This document shows positions 9,261-19,023 of a stretch of DNA of 64,000 bases, piece by piece; position 1 is the stretch's first letter; each line of letters starts with the position of its first letter. The notes under the pieces are model-generated. The model saw only the letters and a program-made list of their open reading frames with translations, searched no databases and was not told the DNA's origin. The stretch is from contig NZ_LIVV01000003.1 of NCBI RefSeq assembly GCF_001905825.1, forward strand, positions 292,956-356,955, given 5' to 3'. The stretch is from Streptomyces sp. CB02009 (GTDB taxonomy: Bacteria; Actinomycetota; Actinomycetes; Streptomycetales; Streptomycetaceae). A program made the translations under genes and the position numbers.

Positions 9261-9671
9261 ATGTGGCCGCGGGTCGACGGGATGCGGGCCATGGAGCTGG
9301 GGGCTCCCGGGGGCATGAGGGACGAGTTGAACGCGCTCGTTCTGGCGGGGGTCAAGCGGGCCACGACCGGGCTGCTCGGTGAGTACGCCGCGGAGGACGA
9401 GAGTCTGGAGCACGTCGGTGAGCGGCTGGCTCTGCTGGACAACCAGGGCCTGGCCGTCGCGACTCTGGAGATCACCGGTGTCGAGGTGACGTCCTTCGGC
9501 GAGGTGACGTGGGAGCACGCCGCGGCCGAGGGCGAGGGCGATGCCGATCTCGACGCGTGGCGGGCCGTGCACCGGCGTTTCTGGAGCGATGAGGGAAACC
9601 CGGTGGAGAGCGACACCCCGGTCGTGTGTCTGGCCTTCGAGGTCACGGACAGGGCTTCCGCCTCCCTCTGA
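9261..9671 (+). CDS. ASCH domain protein
   Basis: This small (136 aa) protein matches the ASCH (PUA-like) fold. Its signature is the N-terminal GVKRATTGLL (G-x-K-x-A-T pattern) near residues 28-37, followed by beta-rich LALLDNQGLAVATLEITGVEV and FGEVTWEHAAAEGEG, then a WRAVHRRFW helix. ASCH proteins are thought to bind RNA or modified nucleosides, and some hydrolyse N4-acetylcytidine; the exact role here is unknown. The ATG at 9261 is favoured because GAGG lies 8 nt upstream; an in-frame GTG at 9252 is the alternative. The gene stands alone and converges on the large regulator, with 21 bp between the stops. Confidence 0.82.
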   Translation: MWPRVDGMRAMELGAPGGMRDELNALVLAGVKRATTGLLGEYAAEDESLEHVGERLALLDNQGLAVATLEITGVEVTSFGEVTWEHAAAEGEGDADLDAWRAVHRRFWSDEGNPVESDTPVVCLAFEVTDRASASL

Positions 9672-9692
9672 CCGCCGGGGTCGCGACGGCGC

Positions 9693-12600
9693 TCAGTGCC
9701 TCGGCGGGTCGTTCAGCAGGTCTCTGGCCCACGACGCCCGGCGGGTGCCCGCCGGGTACGGCAGGGAGTCCGCCGACGACTCGGCCCCGGCCAGTTCGCT
9801 CGCGCCCTCCGGCGTCCGCCCGAGCAGGGTGAGGGACGTTCCGAGGGCGATCCGCGCCTCCACCTCGGCGAGGCGTTCCCCGGTCCGCTCGGCGCGTGCC
9901 ACCTCGGCCCGCGCGAGCCGCTGCGCGGTGCCGGGCCGTCCCGACAGGAGTTCCGCCCAGGCCGCCAGGACCGGGGCGTCGTCCGCGTGTCCGTCCAGGG
10001 CGCGCAGCGCGTCGTCCGGGCGGCGCGCGGAGAGCGCCAGTTCGACGCGCGCGGTGCGCGCCTCGTGCTCCGCCTGCCGGTCCCCGAGCGCGGTGGCGAC
10101 CTCTTCCGCGCGGTCCACGCAGGCCGCCGCCTGCTCGGTCTCGCCCAGGACGACCCGTACGCGCGCCATCGTCGCGAGGGCGTGCGGGAGGCACCAGGCG
10201 TCGTACGCCTCGGCGCCCGACACGGCCCGCTCGGCCAGGGTCCTGGCCGGTTCGGGTTCTTCGAGCAGCAGGCGCAGCTCGGCGAGGTTGGCCAGCTCGA
10301 AGGCGGCGGCGACGGGATCCCCCGACTGCTCGGCGAGGGCGAGTGCCCGGGTCCCGATGCGGACGGCCTCGCGCAGCCGGCCGGCCCTCCGCGCGTTCTC
10401 GCGCAGGGTCGAGAGGACCGAGCCGAGCAGCGTCGGGTCCCCGTAGGCCTCGGCCGGTGCCAGCGCCTGGTCGCCCGCCGCGCGCGCCTGGTCGAGGCGG
10501 CCGGCGAGCCCCAGGCTGGCGGCCTGCAGTGCGAAGGCGCGGGCCGTCAGCCCCTGTCCGCGGGTCCCCGGCACCTCGCGGGCGGCCGTGAGGGCGTGCC
10601 GCGCGGCCTCGGCTCCCGCCGCGTACCGGCCCTGGACGCAGCGGACCACGGCCAGGGCGAGGAAGTGGCCGGCGGCCGGTTCCGGCGCGGTGTCCGCGGT
10701 CACCGGGTGCGCGCGCAGCATGCGGCGGCCGGAACCGGGGGCGCGTGTCTTGGCGAGGGCTTCGGCGAGCAGGGCGGCGGCGAGCACTGCGTCGTCGTGG
10801 TCGCCGCGCCGCTCGAACTCGGCCAGGGCGAGCCGGAGCGCCTCCGCGGCCTCCTCGAAGTGGCCCATTCTGCGCAGGACATGGCTGTGCGCGAGCCGGG
10901 CGCGGGCGGCGTCGACGTCGAGCCGGGCGACGAGGTCGCGGTAGTAGCGGTCGGCGGTGTCGTTCGCGTACAGCGCGGCGGCGCGTTCGGCGGCGCGGCG
11001 CAGGTAGGCGGCCGCGCGCGCGTCGTCGGCACGGGCGAAGTGCGAGGCGAGCGCGTCGACGGCGTCGGGGCGACGGCGCAGGACCGCCTGGGCGAACGCG
11101 GCGTGCAGCCCGCGGCGGCGGACCGCGGACAGCTGCTCGTAGCAGGTGAGGCGGACCAGCGGGTGCCGGAAGGCCACCCCCGCCTCGGGCCGTCCGGCCA
11201 CCACCACCTGCCGTTCGTCGACGAGGGAGGCGGCGATGGCGCGTTCCAGGGCGTCGGCCGCCGCCGCGCCGGACACCGGCGGGTGCAGCCCGTGTGCGGC
11301 CACGTCGAGGAGTTCGGTCAGCGCCGCCTCCCCGCCGGCCGCCGAGAGCGCCTCGACGACGCGGCGCGTGTCCGTGTCGAGCCGCAGGAGCCGGTCGGCC
11401 ACCAGCTCGCGCACCCCTTCGGGGGCAACGTTGTCAGAGGGCTCGTCCGGCAGGCCGCGGGCGAGCTCCAGGGCGAACAGCGGGTTGCCGAGCGAGAGCT
11501 CCCACACCCGGCGGGCCCGTTCCTCGTCCGCCGCGTCCACGGCCGCGTCGGCTGCCGCGTCGCGCCCCCCTGCCACCGTCGCGTCGCGTTCCCCGTCCAC
11601 CGTCGCGTCGCCTGCGACGCCGCGCCACGCGTCCACGGCCGCGTCGCGCACCACCGCCAGACACGCCTCCTTGTCGAGGCGCCCCAACTCCTCGCGTACG
11701 GCGAGGCGCTGGCGCGTCAGCGAGGCCATGACCGAGCGGCGCGGGTCGCCTTCGGGGAGCTCCTCCTCCCGGTACGTCACCAGGAACCGCAGCGCCGTCC
11801 GGCGCTCCGCGGCCCGCCGGGCCAGATGGCCGAGCAGCTGGTACGAGCCGGTGTCGGCCGCGTGCAGATCGTCCAGGACCACCAGCACCGGGCGCCCCGC
11901 GGCCAGGTCGCCGAGCAGGGCCGCGCCGGCCCGGAAGAGCCGGTCCCGCTCCTCCTCGGGGCTGCGCTCGCCGTCGGCCCGTACCCGCCCCAGCGACGGC
12001 AGGAACGCGGCCAGTTCGGGATGGTCGGCGCCCACCCGGGCGCGTTCCGCCGCGTCCCACTCGGCCAGCCAGCCGTCCAGTGCCTCGGCGAACGCGCCGT
12101 ACGGGGTGTGCCCCTCGGCGTCGTGTCCGCCGCCCCACAGCACGGCCGTTCCGGAGCGCGCGGCCCGACGTGCCGCCTCGCGGGCCAGGCTGGTCTTGCC
12201 GACGCCCGCCTCGCCGGTGAGCAGCGTCACCGGTGGCCCGCCGGCGCCGAGCAGCCGGGCGAGCACCTCGTCGCGGCCGCGCAGCGGCGCGGCGGCCGGG
12301 GTCCGCAGCGCCACCGGCAGCGACGGTGGGGACAGCGCGGGCGCGGGGGTGTCGGTGAGCGCCGTCCGGTGCAGCCGCTCCGTCTCGGGCCCCGGCCGCA
12401 CCCCCAGTTCGGCGTCGAGGGCCTCCCGGCACAGGTGGTACTGGCGTACCGCGAGCCGCCGCAGGCCCCGGCGCAGGAACGATTCCATCAGGATCCGGTG
12501 GGCGGCCTCCTCGGCCGGGTTCGCCGTGAGGATCTGCTCGACCGTGGCGGCCGCCGCCGGGTGCGCGTCGGCCGCGAGCTGGGCCGTGGCGAGCGCGAGC

Positions 12601-13130
12601 AGGACCCGTTCCCTGAGCCCGGAGAGCCGGTCCCGGCGGCTCGCGGCCCACGGCGCGTACCGGTCCTCGGGGAGCAGCTCGCCGGTGAACCGCCCCGCCG
12701 CGTCGGCGAGCGCGGCGGCGTCCCCGCCGGCCAGCGCGGCCAGTGCCGTCTCCTCCGCGTGGTCGGTGTCGATCCACACGGTCGCCGGGTCGAGCAGCAG
12801 CAGTGAGCCGTCGGACACCAGGTAGGAGGAGGCGGCGCGCGGGGCCAGTTCCGGTTCGAGGGCGTGGCGCGCGGCGTGCAGGGCGACGCGGAGGCTGCGC
12901 AGTGCGGCCTGCGGATCGGCGTCGGGCCAGCAGACGTCCACGGCCTGGTCCCGGTGGAGGCGGTGGCCGGGGGTGACGGCGAGCAGTTTGACCAGGGCGC
13001 GGGCGCCGGGCCTCGGCCAGCGTTCGGCGAGCGCGGGGCCGTGGTCGCGGGTGGCGCGAAACCCGCCGAAAAGGTGCAGCCGAAGCAGTGGAGCGGAAGG
13101 TTCCGTCCGGTTGGCCTGTCGTCCGCTCAT
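9693..13130 (-). CDS. Large BTAD/AAA-ATPase/TPR transcriptional regulator
   Basis: This ~1145-aa AfsR-like regulator begins with a winged-helix-type DNA-binding segment (LRLHLFGGFRATRDHG, with LRVALHAARHALE). A bacterial transcriptional activation domain (BTAD) follows, with VRQYHLCREALDAELGVRPG near residue 225. The AAA/STAND ATPase has Walker A GEAGVGKTSLAREAARRAA near residue 300 and Walker B-like VLVVLDDLHAAD. Tetratricopeptide-like alanine-rich repeats run to the C-terminus. There is no LuxR HTH at the end. A repetitive DATVDGERDATVAGGRDAA stretch interrupts the ATPase region. The start at 13130 (MSGRQ) is chosen because an ATG at 13154 abuts a strong hairpin; neither has a clear ribosome site. 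Targets are unknown. Confidence 0.85.
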   Translation of the reverse strand: MSGRQANRTEPSAPLLRLHLFGGFRATRDHGPALAERWPRPGARALVKLLAVTPGHRLHRDQAVDVCWPDADPQAALRSLRVALHAARHALEPELAPRAASSYLVSDGSLLLLDPATVWIDTDHAEETALAALAGGDAAALADAAGRFTGELLPEDRYAPWAASRRDRLSGLRERVLLALATAQLAADAHPAAAATVEQILTANPAEEAAHRILMESFLRRGLRRLAVRQYHLCREALDAELGVRPGPETERLHRTALTDTPAPALSPPSLPVALRTPAAAPLRGRDEVLARLLGAGGPPVTLLTGEAGVGKTSLAREAARRAARSGTAVLWGGGHDAEGHTPYGAFAEALDGWLAEWDAAERARVGADHPELAAFLPSLGRVRADGERSPEEERDRLFRAGAALLGDLAAGRPVLVVLDDLHAADTGSYQLLGHLARRAAERRTALRFLVTYREEELPEGDPRRSVMASLTRQRLAVREELGRLDKEACLAVVRDAAVDAWRGVAGDATVDGERDATVAGGRDAAADAAVDAADEERARRVWELSLGNPLFALELARGLPDEPSDNVAPEGVRELVADRLLRLDTDTRRVVEALSAAGGEAALTELLDVAAHGLHPPVSGAAAADALERAIAASLVDERQVVVAGRPEAGVAFRHPLVRLTCYEQLSAVRRRGLHAAFAQAVLRRRPDAVDALASHFARADDARAAAYLRRAAERAAALYANDTADRYYRDLVARLDVDAARARLAHSHVLRRMGHFEEAAEALRLALAEFERRGDHDDAVLAAALLAEALAKTRAPGSGRRMLRAHPVTADTAPEPAAGHFLALAVVRCVQGRYAAGAEAARHALTAAREVPGTRGQGLTARAFALQAASLGLAGRLDQARAAGDQALAPAEAYGDPTLLGSVLSTLRENARRAGRLREAVRIGTRALALAEQSGDPVAAAFELANLAELRLLLEEPEPARTLAERAVSGAEAYDAWCLPHALATMARVRVVLGETEQAAACVDRAEEVATALGDRQAEHEARTARVELALSARRPDDALRALDGHADDAPVLAAWAELLSGRPGTAQRLARAEVARAERTGERLAEVEARIALGTSLTLLGRTPEGASELAGAESSADSLPYPAGTRRASWARDLLNDPPRH

Positions 13131-13157
13131 GAGGGCGCCACTGTAACCGAGCATGCC

Positions 13158-13238
13158 GAGGGCCCCGGGTGGAGTACCGGGGCCCCCGGGCGGAGTACCC
13201 GAGGGCCCCCGGGCGGTGTACCCGGGGGCCCTGGGATC
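13158..13238. repeat. GC-rich tandem hairpin repeats between regulator and FG-GAP gene
   Basis: Three degenerate ~20-bp units, each a GGGCCCCCGGG-type palindrome followed by GTACC, are stacked head to tail and end in a complementary GGGGGCCCTGGG. Each unit can fold on itself and with its neighbours. The array lies just downstream of the FG-GAP gene stop (13261, minus strand) and just upstream of the regulator start, so it probably acts as the terminator separating the two minus-strand genes. Confidence 0.7.
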
Positions 13239-13260
13239 AGCCGGTCACGTCGGCGGGAGC

Positions 13261-16218
13261 TCAGGAGAGCTTGTACGTGGTGACCTGGTGGATGCCGTTG
13301 TCGGTGACGAAGTACCCGCCGCCGAACAGGGCGGCCGCACGGTCCCGTCCGTGGTCGTCGCTGTTGAGGGTGAGCACCTCGTCGACACCGTCGCCGTCGA
13401 GGTCGCCCGCGAAGTGGTTGCGGGCGCCGGCGAGGGCGCCGATGCTGCCCACGGACGGGGCCCAGGAGTCCTCGGAGTCGAGGATGCTCGGGTCCCAGAG
13501 GTACAGGCCGCCCTCGGCGCCGGCGCCCAGCAGCGGTCGCCCGCCCGGACCGGTCAGGAAGCCGCCGCCGTACGACTGCGGTGTGACGAACTGCGTGGTG
13601 TCGTCGCCGTTCGCCCGGTAGCGCCGGAACGACGCCGTACCGCCCTCGTACAGCGCTCCGTCCTTGGCGAAGTAGCTGTTGTGCGTCCACAGGCCGCCCG
13701 CGAGCCCGGAGTGCAGCACCTCGCCGGTGCGGCCGTCGCGGATCTCGAAGAAGTTCTGCGGGCTGAGCGCGGCGGTGTCCCACTTGATGGGCGCGGTGAC
13801 GGCCCACAGGTAGACCACCGCGTGCCCGTCGGCGTACGGGATCTCCGCGGAGGCGAAGACGCCCTCGTTGGGGATGACGGTGCGGATGCCGCCGACCGCC
13901 GTCTCGGGTGCCTTCGGGGCCACGGACCAGCGGACCTTGCCGGTGGCCGCGTTCAGCGCGACCGCGTTCGTCACCGGTGCTTCCAGGTCGAACGCGCCCA
14001 GGCTCGCGTACGAGGCGTACACCCGGCCGTCGTTCACCGACGGGTCGGCGAAGCGCACGTCGCCCGCGTCGGCGGGGGCGCGGTACGTCCACAGGGCGTG
14101 GCCGTCGCCGTGGTAGGCGCGCAGGGCGTCCGTCGGCACGAGGAGGTCGAGCTCGCCGTCGCCGTTCAGGTCGGCCAGCGTCGTCGAGCGGACGAACTGG
14201 CCCTCGGGGGCCTCGATGGTGGCCAGCGTCCTGCCGGTCCTGCCGTCGAGGACGACGGTCGCGGTGTCGGCAGCGACGACGATCTCGGTCCTGCCGTCGC
14301 CGTCGACGTCACCGGTCTCGATGTCGTGGACCGCGCCGGGGACGGTGGCCCGCCACAGCCTCCGCGGTGTGCCTCCGTCGGCCAGCGACGGGCCCGAGTA
14401 GGCCCACACGCCGTTCGACGAACCGCCCATGATCAGGTCGGACGCGCCGTCCTTGTCCAGGTCGGCGCCCTTGGCGTAGGCGATGTCGCCCTGCAGCGGC
14501 GCGACGCTCTCGGCCTTGCCGTTGCCCAGCTTGAAGGTGCGGACGTTCTGCCCCTGGTCGACGATCCGCACGTGCGTGCCCCGGGCGTCGGTGTGGACGT
14601 CCTGGTACATCGGCGCGGCGGCGACGCCCTTCGACTGCCACTTCACCGCGCCCTTGCCGGAGAACACGGTCAGCGAGGCGTAGCGCAGGCCGCCGCGGTT
14701 CTCGGCGTCGTCCATGGCGCGGTCGTCCTGGGCGGAGGTGATCAGGGAGCCGTCGGCCACCCGCAGACCCCAGACGCTGGGGCCGTCCTTGCCGTTGCCG
14801 GCGTTCCGCTTGACCGTGCTCGACCACAGGACCTCGCCCGCGTCGGTGCCGTCGACCACGCGGACGGTACTGGCGTTGATCCACAGGTTCTCGTCGAGCG
14901 AGGACTCCGCGACGGCGTACTCGGCACCCGCCTTCGCGCCGAGGTCGCCGACGGTCAGGGCGGTCGGAACCACGTTCTCGCGGCTGTCCAGCGTCGCGCG
15001 CAGACCGGCCTTCAGGTCGTACGCGGCGACCTCGTAGCGCACGGCGTCGGTGGCGTCCGCCTGCTCGATCGCGACGAGCCGCTTGCGGTCGGTGTCCACC
15101 CGCAGCTGACGGGCGTACAGCATGCTGTCGGTCTGCCAGGTCACCGAGCCGTCCGCGGTGTCGAGCACGAGGACCCGGCCGCGGGCGGCGACACCGGTGC
15201 CCTTGGCGAGGTTCCAGGACACGGCGACCCTGCCCTTGCCCAGGTCCTGGATGTCCCCCCAGTTGGCGCGCCGGGCCTCCCCGGTGTCGTACGTCCACGT
15301 CCGCGCGGGTGTCAGCGTGCCGTCGGCTGCGGCGGAGAAGCGGATGCCGGTCAGGGTCAGGGTGGCGGTCGCCGGCACCTTGGGGTCGCCGCTCATCCGG
15401 GGCGCGTCGGCGACCAGCAGCGTGCCGTCGACGATCTTGACCAGGGAGGCGCGGTTGTACAGCTTCGACCACAGTGTCCGGCCGGTCTTTCCGTCGAGGA
15501 CGGTGACGAAGGTGCCGGTGTTCAGCGTCGAGCCCGGCACGGTGAACGGGCGCGGGTAGGGGTTCGTGCCGACCTGTGCGGAGAACACCACGTCGGGGGT
15601 GCCGTCGCCGGTCAGGTCACCCGTGGAGTAGCCGGAGTCGGAGGTGGCCGAGAACGGCGAGACCGCGTTGTAGCCCATCAGGATCTGCGCCGGGTACGGC
15701 TCCACCCGCCAGACCTGGGTCGGCTTGACCTGCCAGTCGGTGAAGAACGAGCTGCTCGTGCGGGCCCACGTCTCGCCGTCGTCGGCGGCGTGACGCTGCA
15801 CGTACCCCATGCTGTTGAAGGTGAAGTACTCGCCCCTGGTGCCGAGGGGCACCGTGGCGCCCATGCCGCGCACGCCTTCCAGCGTGGACTTCGCGGTCAT
15901 GGTGACCTTGGTGGTCGGGTCGACGGCGGCCGTGGACGCGCCGGCCGGCCCGGCGCCCGGCTCCGCACCGGCTCCGCCGTCGGCCGCGGCCTCCGGGGAG
16001 CGCTCGGACTCCGGGGCGACCGTGTGGTCCGCGGCCGCGCCCTCGTACGGGTCGAGTGCGGCGTGGGCGGCCAGCGCCTCGGCCTCGGTGCTGCTCAGCC
16101 GCATCGCCGTGCCGCTGTCGTCGGCGGCCTGGGCGAGCGGGGCGAGGCTCAGGGACAGACCCGCCGCGACCAGGGCGGAGGCGAGCCGAAGGCCCCGCCG
16201 CGAGAGGTGGGTTCTCAT
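13261..16218 (-). CDS. Secreted FG-GAP/VCBS and PQQ-like beta-propeller protein
   Basis: This 985-aa exported protein opens with a Sec signal peptide: MRTHLSRR, a hydrophobic core, and cleavage around AQA-AD near residue 33. A disordered Ala/Glu/Gly stretch follows, then a long beta-propeller region. Calcium-binding FG-GAP/VCBS motifs recur: DLTGDGTPDVV, DLDKDGASDLI, DVDGDGRTEIV, DLNGDGELDLL and DLDGDGVDEVL. PQQ-like blade signatures (GKTGRTLWSK, DGSVTWQT, GAVKWQS) recur between them. No catalytic motif is recognisable, so adhesion, scaffolding or polymer binding is likelier than an enzyme. Its ATG overlaps the stop of the upstream subtilase (TGATG), so the two are co-translated and probably work together outside the cell. 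Confidence 0.88.
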   Translation of the reverse strand: MRTHLSRRGLRLASALVAAGLSLSLAPLAQAADDSGTAMRLSSTEAEALAAHAALDPYEGAAADHTVAPESERSPEAAADGGAGAEPGAGPAGASTAAVDPTTKVTMTAKSTLEGVRGMGATVPLGTRGEYFTFNSMGYVQRHAADDGETWARTSSSFFTDWQVKPTQVWRVEPYPAQILMGYNAVSPFSATSDSGYSTGDLTGDGTPDVVFSAQVGTNPYPRPFTVPGSTLNTGTFVTVLDGKTGRTLWSKLYNRASLVKIVDGTLLVADAPRMSGDPKVPATATLTLTGIRFSAAADGTLTPARTWTYDTGEARRANWGDIQDLGKGRVAVSWNLAKGTGVAARGRVLVLDTADGSVTWQTDSMLYARQLRVDTDRKRLVAIEQADATDAVRYEVAAYDLKAGLRATLDSRENVVPTALTVGDLGAKAGAEYAVAESSLDENLWINASTVRVVDGTDAGEVLWSSTVKRNAGNGKDGPSVWGLRVADGSLITSAQDDRAMDDAENRGGLRYASLTVFSGKGAVKWQSKGVAAAPMYQDVHTDARGTHVRIVDQGQNVRTFKLGNGKAESVAPLQGDIAYAKGADLDKDGASDLIMGGSSNGVWAYSGPSLADGGTPRRLWRATVPGAVHDIETGDVDGDGRTEIVVAADTATVVLDGRTGRTLATIEAPEGQFVRSTTLADLNGDGELDLLVPTDALRAYHGDGHALWTYRAPADAGDVRFADPSVNDGRVYASYASLGAFDLEAPVTNAVALNAATGKVRWSVAPKAPETAVGGIRTVIPNEGVFASAEIPYADGHAVVYLWAVTAPIKWDTAALSPQNFFEIRDGRTGEVLHSGLAGGLWTHNSYFAKDGALYEGGTASFRRYRANGDDTTQFVTPQSYGGGFLTGPGGRPLLGAGAEGGLYLWDPSILDSEDSWAPSVGSIGALAGARNHFAGDLDGDGVDEVLTLNSDDHGRDRAAALFGGGYFVTDNGIHQVTTYKLS

Positions 16219-18794
16219 CACTTGGCTCCCTGCGAGAAGCGGACGGCGGTGCCCGCGGTGAGGACGGGCTGGTTGTAGGCGTACTGGAGGGCGTCGGCGC
16301 CGGACTGGTCGGCGATGCCGACGGTGGCGCCCGCGCCCTTGTCCGCGACCGACTTGTACTGGAGGGTCACCGCGCCGGTGGCCTCGTCGAAGACGATCTC
16401 GAAGGTGGAGCGGCCCGATGTGCCGTCGGCGTAGGCGGCGTCGTTCCAGACGACGGCGAACCTGCGGTTGCCGGTGGTGCCGGTGGTGGCGGTCTGCACG
16501 GAGGACTTCCGGTCCAGCGTCAGGTCGTCCCACAGCGGGGCGATGACGCCCTTGACGCCGTTCGCGCCGGTCGTCGGCAGCGCGGTGTTGCTGTAGTCGC
16601 CGACGCGCGGGGAGAGGAAGTTGAGCAGGCCGTCGGTCGTGACCGAGGCGGAGGTGTACGAGACGCCGTAGTGCTTCACCGGGAACGGCAGGGTGATCCT
16701 GGCCGAGTCCTCGTCACCGGTGAGCGCGACCTTCTTGGAGCCGGCGATCCAGGAGTACGCCGCCGGGGCGCAGCCGGTGCCCGAGCGGTCGGTGCGGTTC
16801 GGGACCCGGACGTTCTGGGTGAGGTCCGAGGAGCCGACGGCGGCGGTGCCGGTGTGGACCCCGTTGCACAGGACCGGCGCGGCGGGCTTCACGGTCAGGC
16901 CGTAGGAGCCCTCGGCGACCTTGGCGAAGGTGTACCGGCCCTGGGCGTCGGTGGTGACGGCGGCGAGCGGCGAGCCGTTCAGCTCGACCGTCGCGCCGGG
17001 GAGGGCCTTGCCGGCGACGTCGAGGACGGTGCCGGTGACCTGGTGCGAGGGAACCGGGGTCAGCGCGATGTCCTGGGTGAAGGCCTGCCGGTCGGCGAGC
17101 GTCACTCCCTTGGCGGAGCCGGTCGCGTAGCCGTAGCCGGTGAACGTGAACGCGTAGGTGCCGGCGGGCAGCGGCAGACGGTACGACCCGTCTGCGGCGG
17201 TGGTGACCGAACGGACCGAACCGGCGGCGTCGGTGGACTTCACGGTGACGTTCGCCAGGGCGGCACCGGTCGCCGTGTCGGAGACCCGGCCGGTGACGGT
17301 CGCCGCGGTGTGCGGGGCCCGCTCGACGGAGGCGAGGATGTCGAGCTTGCCCTCGCCCCAGACGTTGTTCCTGCCGGAGGTGCCGCCGCAGTGCGTGTCG
17401 TCGACGTCGCGGGCGCCCTCGTCGAGGACCTTGCGCGTCTCGTCGATGTCGCCGATCAGCGACGGGGCCGCCGACCACAGCAGCGCGACCGCGCCGGCGA
17501 CGTGCGGCGTCGCCATCGACGTACCGTTGATGGTGTTGTACGACGATCCGGGCCAGGTCGAGCGGATGTCGACACCCGGAGCCGAGACGTTCGGCTTCAT
17601 CGAGCCGTCGACCAGGGAAGGACCGAAGCCGGAGAACTTCGCGATCTTCCCGGAGGCGTCGTACGCGCCCACACCGTAGGCCGGGGCCTGCGCGCCGGGC
17701 GCGCGGGTGGTGGAGCAGGTCGTGCCGTCACCGTCGTTGCCGGCGGCGAACGCTTCGAAGATGCCCGCGGCGTTCCACGCCTCGACGATGTCCTGGTAGA
17801 ACGTCGTGTTCCCGCCGCCCCAGGAGTTGTTGACGATGTTCGGCGCGAGGTCCGGGCGCGGGTTCTGGCCGTTGTGGTCCGTCGGCGCGAGGATCCACTC
17901 GCCGGCGGCGAGGAGCGACCCGTCCGAGCAGGAGGACGACTCGCAGCCCTTGGCGGCGATCCACCGGGCGTTCGGCGCGACGCCGATGCCGTTCGCGCCG
18001 GCCATCGTGCCCATGGTGTGGGTGCCGTGCCCGTTGTTGTCGCAGGGGATGCCACCGGTGCCGCACTGACCGGTCGGGTCGTACCAGTTGTAGTCGTGCG
18101 TGAAGGTGCCGTCGCCGTCGTTGCCGCGGTAGTTGGCGACGAGATCCGGATGGTCGAACTGCACGCCCGAGTCGACGTTGGCGATGACGATGCCCTCACC
18201 GCGGTCGTCGTACTGGTTCCAGACGTCATCGGCGTTGATGTCGGCGATGCCCCACTCAGGGGCGGCGGCCACGGTGCCGGCGCCGGACGACGAGGCGGCA
18301 CGCGACGCGGTGACCCGGCCGTCGGCGGCCTCGACGCCGTCGAGCGCGTAGTGCTGCTCCTTGACGATCGAGGCGACGTCCGGGCGCTTCGCGAGCCGCT
18401 TCACGAGGTCCTGGCCGCCGCGCACCTTGACGGCGTTCGCGATCCAGTACTCCTCGTGCCCGACCTTCTCCCGGTCGAGGAAGGCCGTCAGCGGACGCTG
18501 GCTGGACGCGGCGTGCGCGCGCAGCTCCTGGTAGGCGGCCTTCGCCTTCGCCGCGTGCGTCTTCTGCCTCTTGGCGCCGGACAGATCGGCCTGGTCCTTC
18601 AGTACGACGAAGAACGAGGCCTCACCGCCCTCGTCGACGGCGTCCAGCAGGGCGGAGTCCACCGCGGCGGTCGGTGCGGCGGTCGGTGCGGCGCCCGCCG
18701 CCGCGGCGGGCGGGCCGGTCAGCACGGCGGCGGCGACCAGAGCGGCCGCCGTCCAGGCGGCGGATCTGCGCAGGGGCGATCGTGGCAGGTGCAT
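16218..18794 (-). CDS. Secreted S8 family serine peptidase (subtilase)
   Basis: This 858-aa subtilisin-like protease has a signal peptide (residues 1-~35) and an I9-type propeptide (FFVVLKDQADLSGAK... about residues 55-130). The catalytic triad is intact: Asp in VIANVDSGVQFDHPDL, His in NNGHGTHTMGT and Ser in NGTSMATPHVAGA, with the oxyanion Asn in NSWGGG. Two carboxypeptidase-regulatory-like beta-sandwich repeats follow (TVTGRVSDTATGAALANVTV; QVTGTVLDVAGKALPGATVEL). A C-terminal beta domain ends the protein. GGAGGAG lies 8 nt before the ATG. It would degrade protein in the medium or process exported partners. It is coupled to the downstream propeller protein. Confidence 0.93.
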   Translation of the reverse strand: MHLPRSPLRRSAAWTAAALVAAAVLTGPPAAAAGAAPTAAPTAAVDSALLDAVDEGGEASFFVVLKDQADLSGAKRQKTHAAKAKAAYQELRAHAASSQRPLTAFLDREKVGHEEYWIANAVKVRGGQDLVKRLAKRPDVASIVKEQHYALDGVEAADGRVTASRAASSSGAGTVAAAPEWGIADINADDVWNQYDDRGEGIVIANVDSGVQFDHPDLVANYRGNDGDGTFTHDYNWYDPTGQCGTGGIPCDNNGHGTHTMGTMAGANGIGVAPNARWIAAKGCESSSCSDGSLLAAGEWILAPTDHNGQNPRPDLAPNIVNNSWGGGNTTFYQDIVEAWNAAGIFEAFAAGNDGDGTTCSTTRAPGAQAPAYGVGAYDASGKIAKFSGFGPSLVDGSMKPNVSAPGVDIRSTWPGSSYNTINGTSMATPHVAGAVALLWSAAPSLIGDIDETRKVLDEGARDVDDTHCGGTSGRNNVWGEGKLDILASVERAPHTAATVTGRVSDTATGAALANVTVKSTDAAGSVRSVTTAADGSYRLPLPAGTYAFTFTGYGYATGSAKGVTLADRQAFTQDIALTPVPSHQVTGTVLDVAGKALPGATVELNGSPLAAVTTDAQGRYTFAKVAEGSYGLTVKPAAPVLCNGVHTGTAAVGSSDLTQNVRVPNRTDRSGTGCAPAAYSWIAGSKKVALTGDEDSARITLPFPVKHYGVSYTSASVTTDGLLNFLSPRVGDYSNTALPTTGANGVKGVIAPLWDDLTLDRKSSVQTATTGTTGNRRFAVVWNDAAYADGTSGRSTFEIVFDEATGAVTLQYKSVADKGAGATVGIADQSGADALQYAYNQPVLTAGTAVRFSQGAK

Positions 18795-18953
18795 CGGGGT
18801 GCTCCTCCGGGAAGGTTCGGGGAGCCCGGACGCTAGAGAGCCGCCGTTACTCGGGAATTACAGCGCTCGATCCGGCTGCCCGGCCCGCACGGGAACGCCT
18901 GCCGGGCCGCCTGCCGGGGCACCGGCTGGGCACGGGGACGCCGTGTGCCCCGT

Positions 18954-18981
18954 GTCCCGGAAACGGCAACAAAGATTGTTC
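18954..18981 (+). promoter_or_regulatory. Putative operator, copy 1 (CAACAA-AGA-TTGTT palindrome) before dithiol oxidase
   Basis: GTCCCGG, then AAACGG, then CAACAA-AGA-TTGTTC. The AACAA/TTGTT arms are a perfect inverted repeat. The 3' edge lies exactly 43 nt before the ATG of the dithiol oxidase gene. Copies with the same sense-strand orientation occur at 33407-33435 and 36424-36452, the latter also exactly 43 nt before an ATG. Confidence 0.65.
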
Positions 18982-19023
18982 TGGTTTCGGGTGGGCCGCA
19001 CCCTGGCGGCGGAGGTGATCGCC

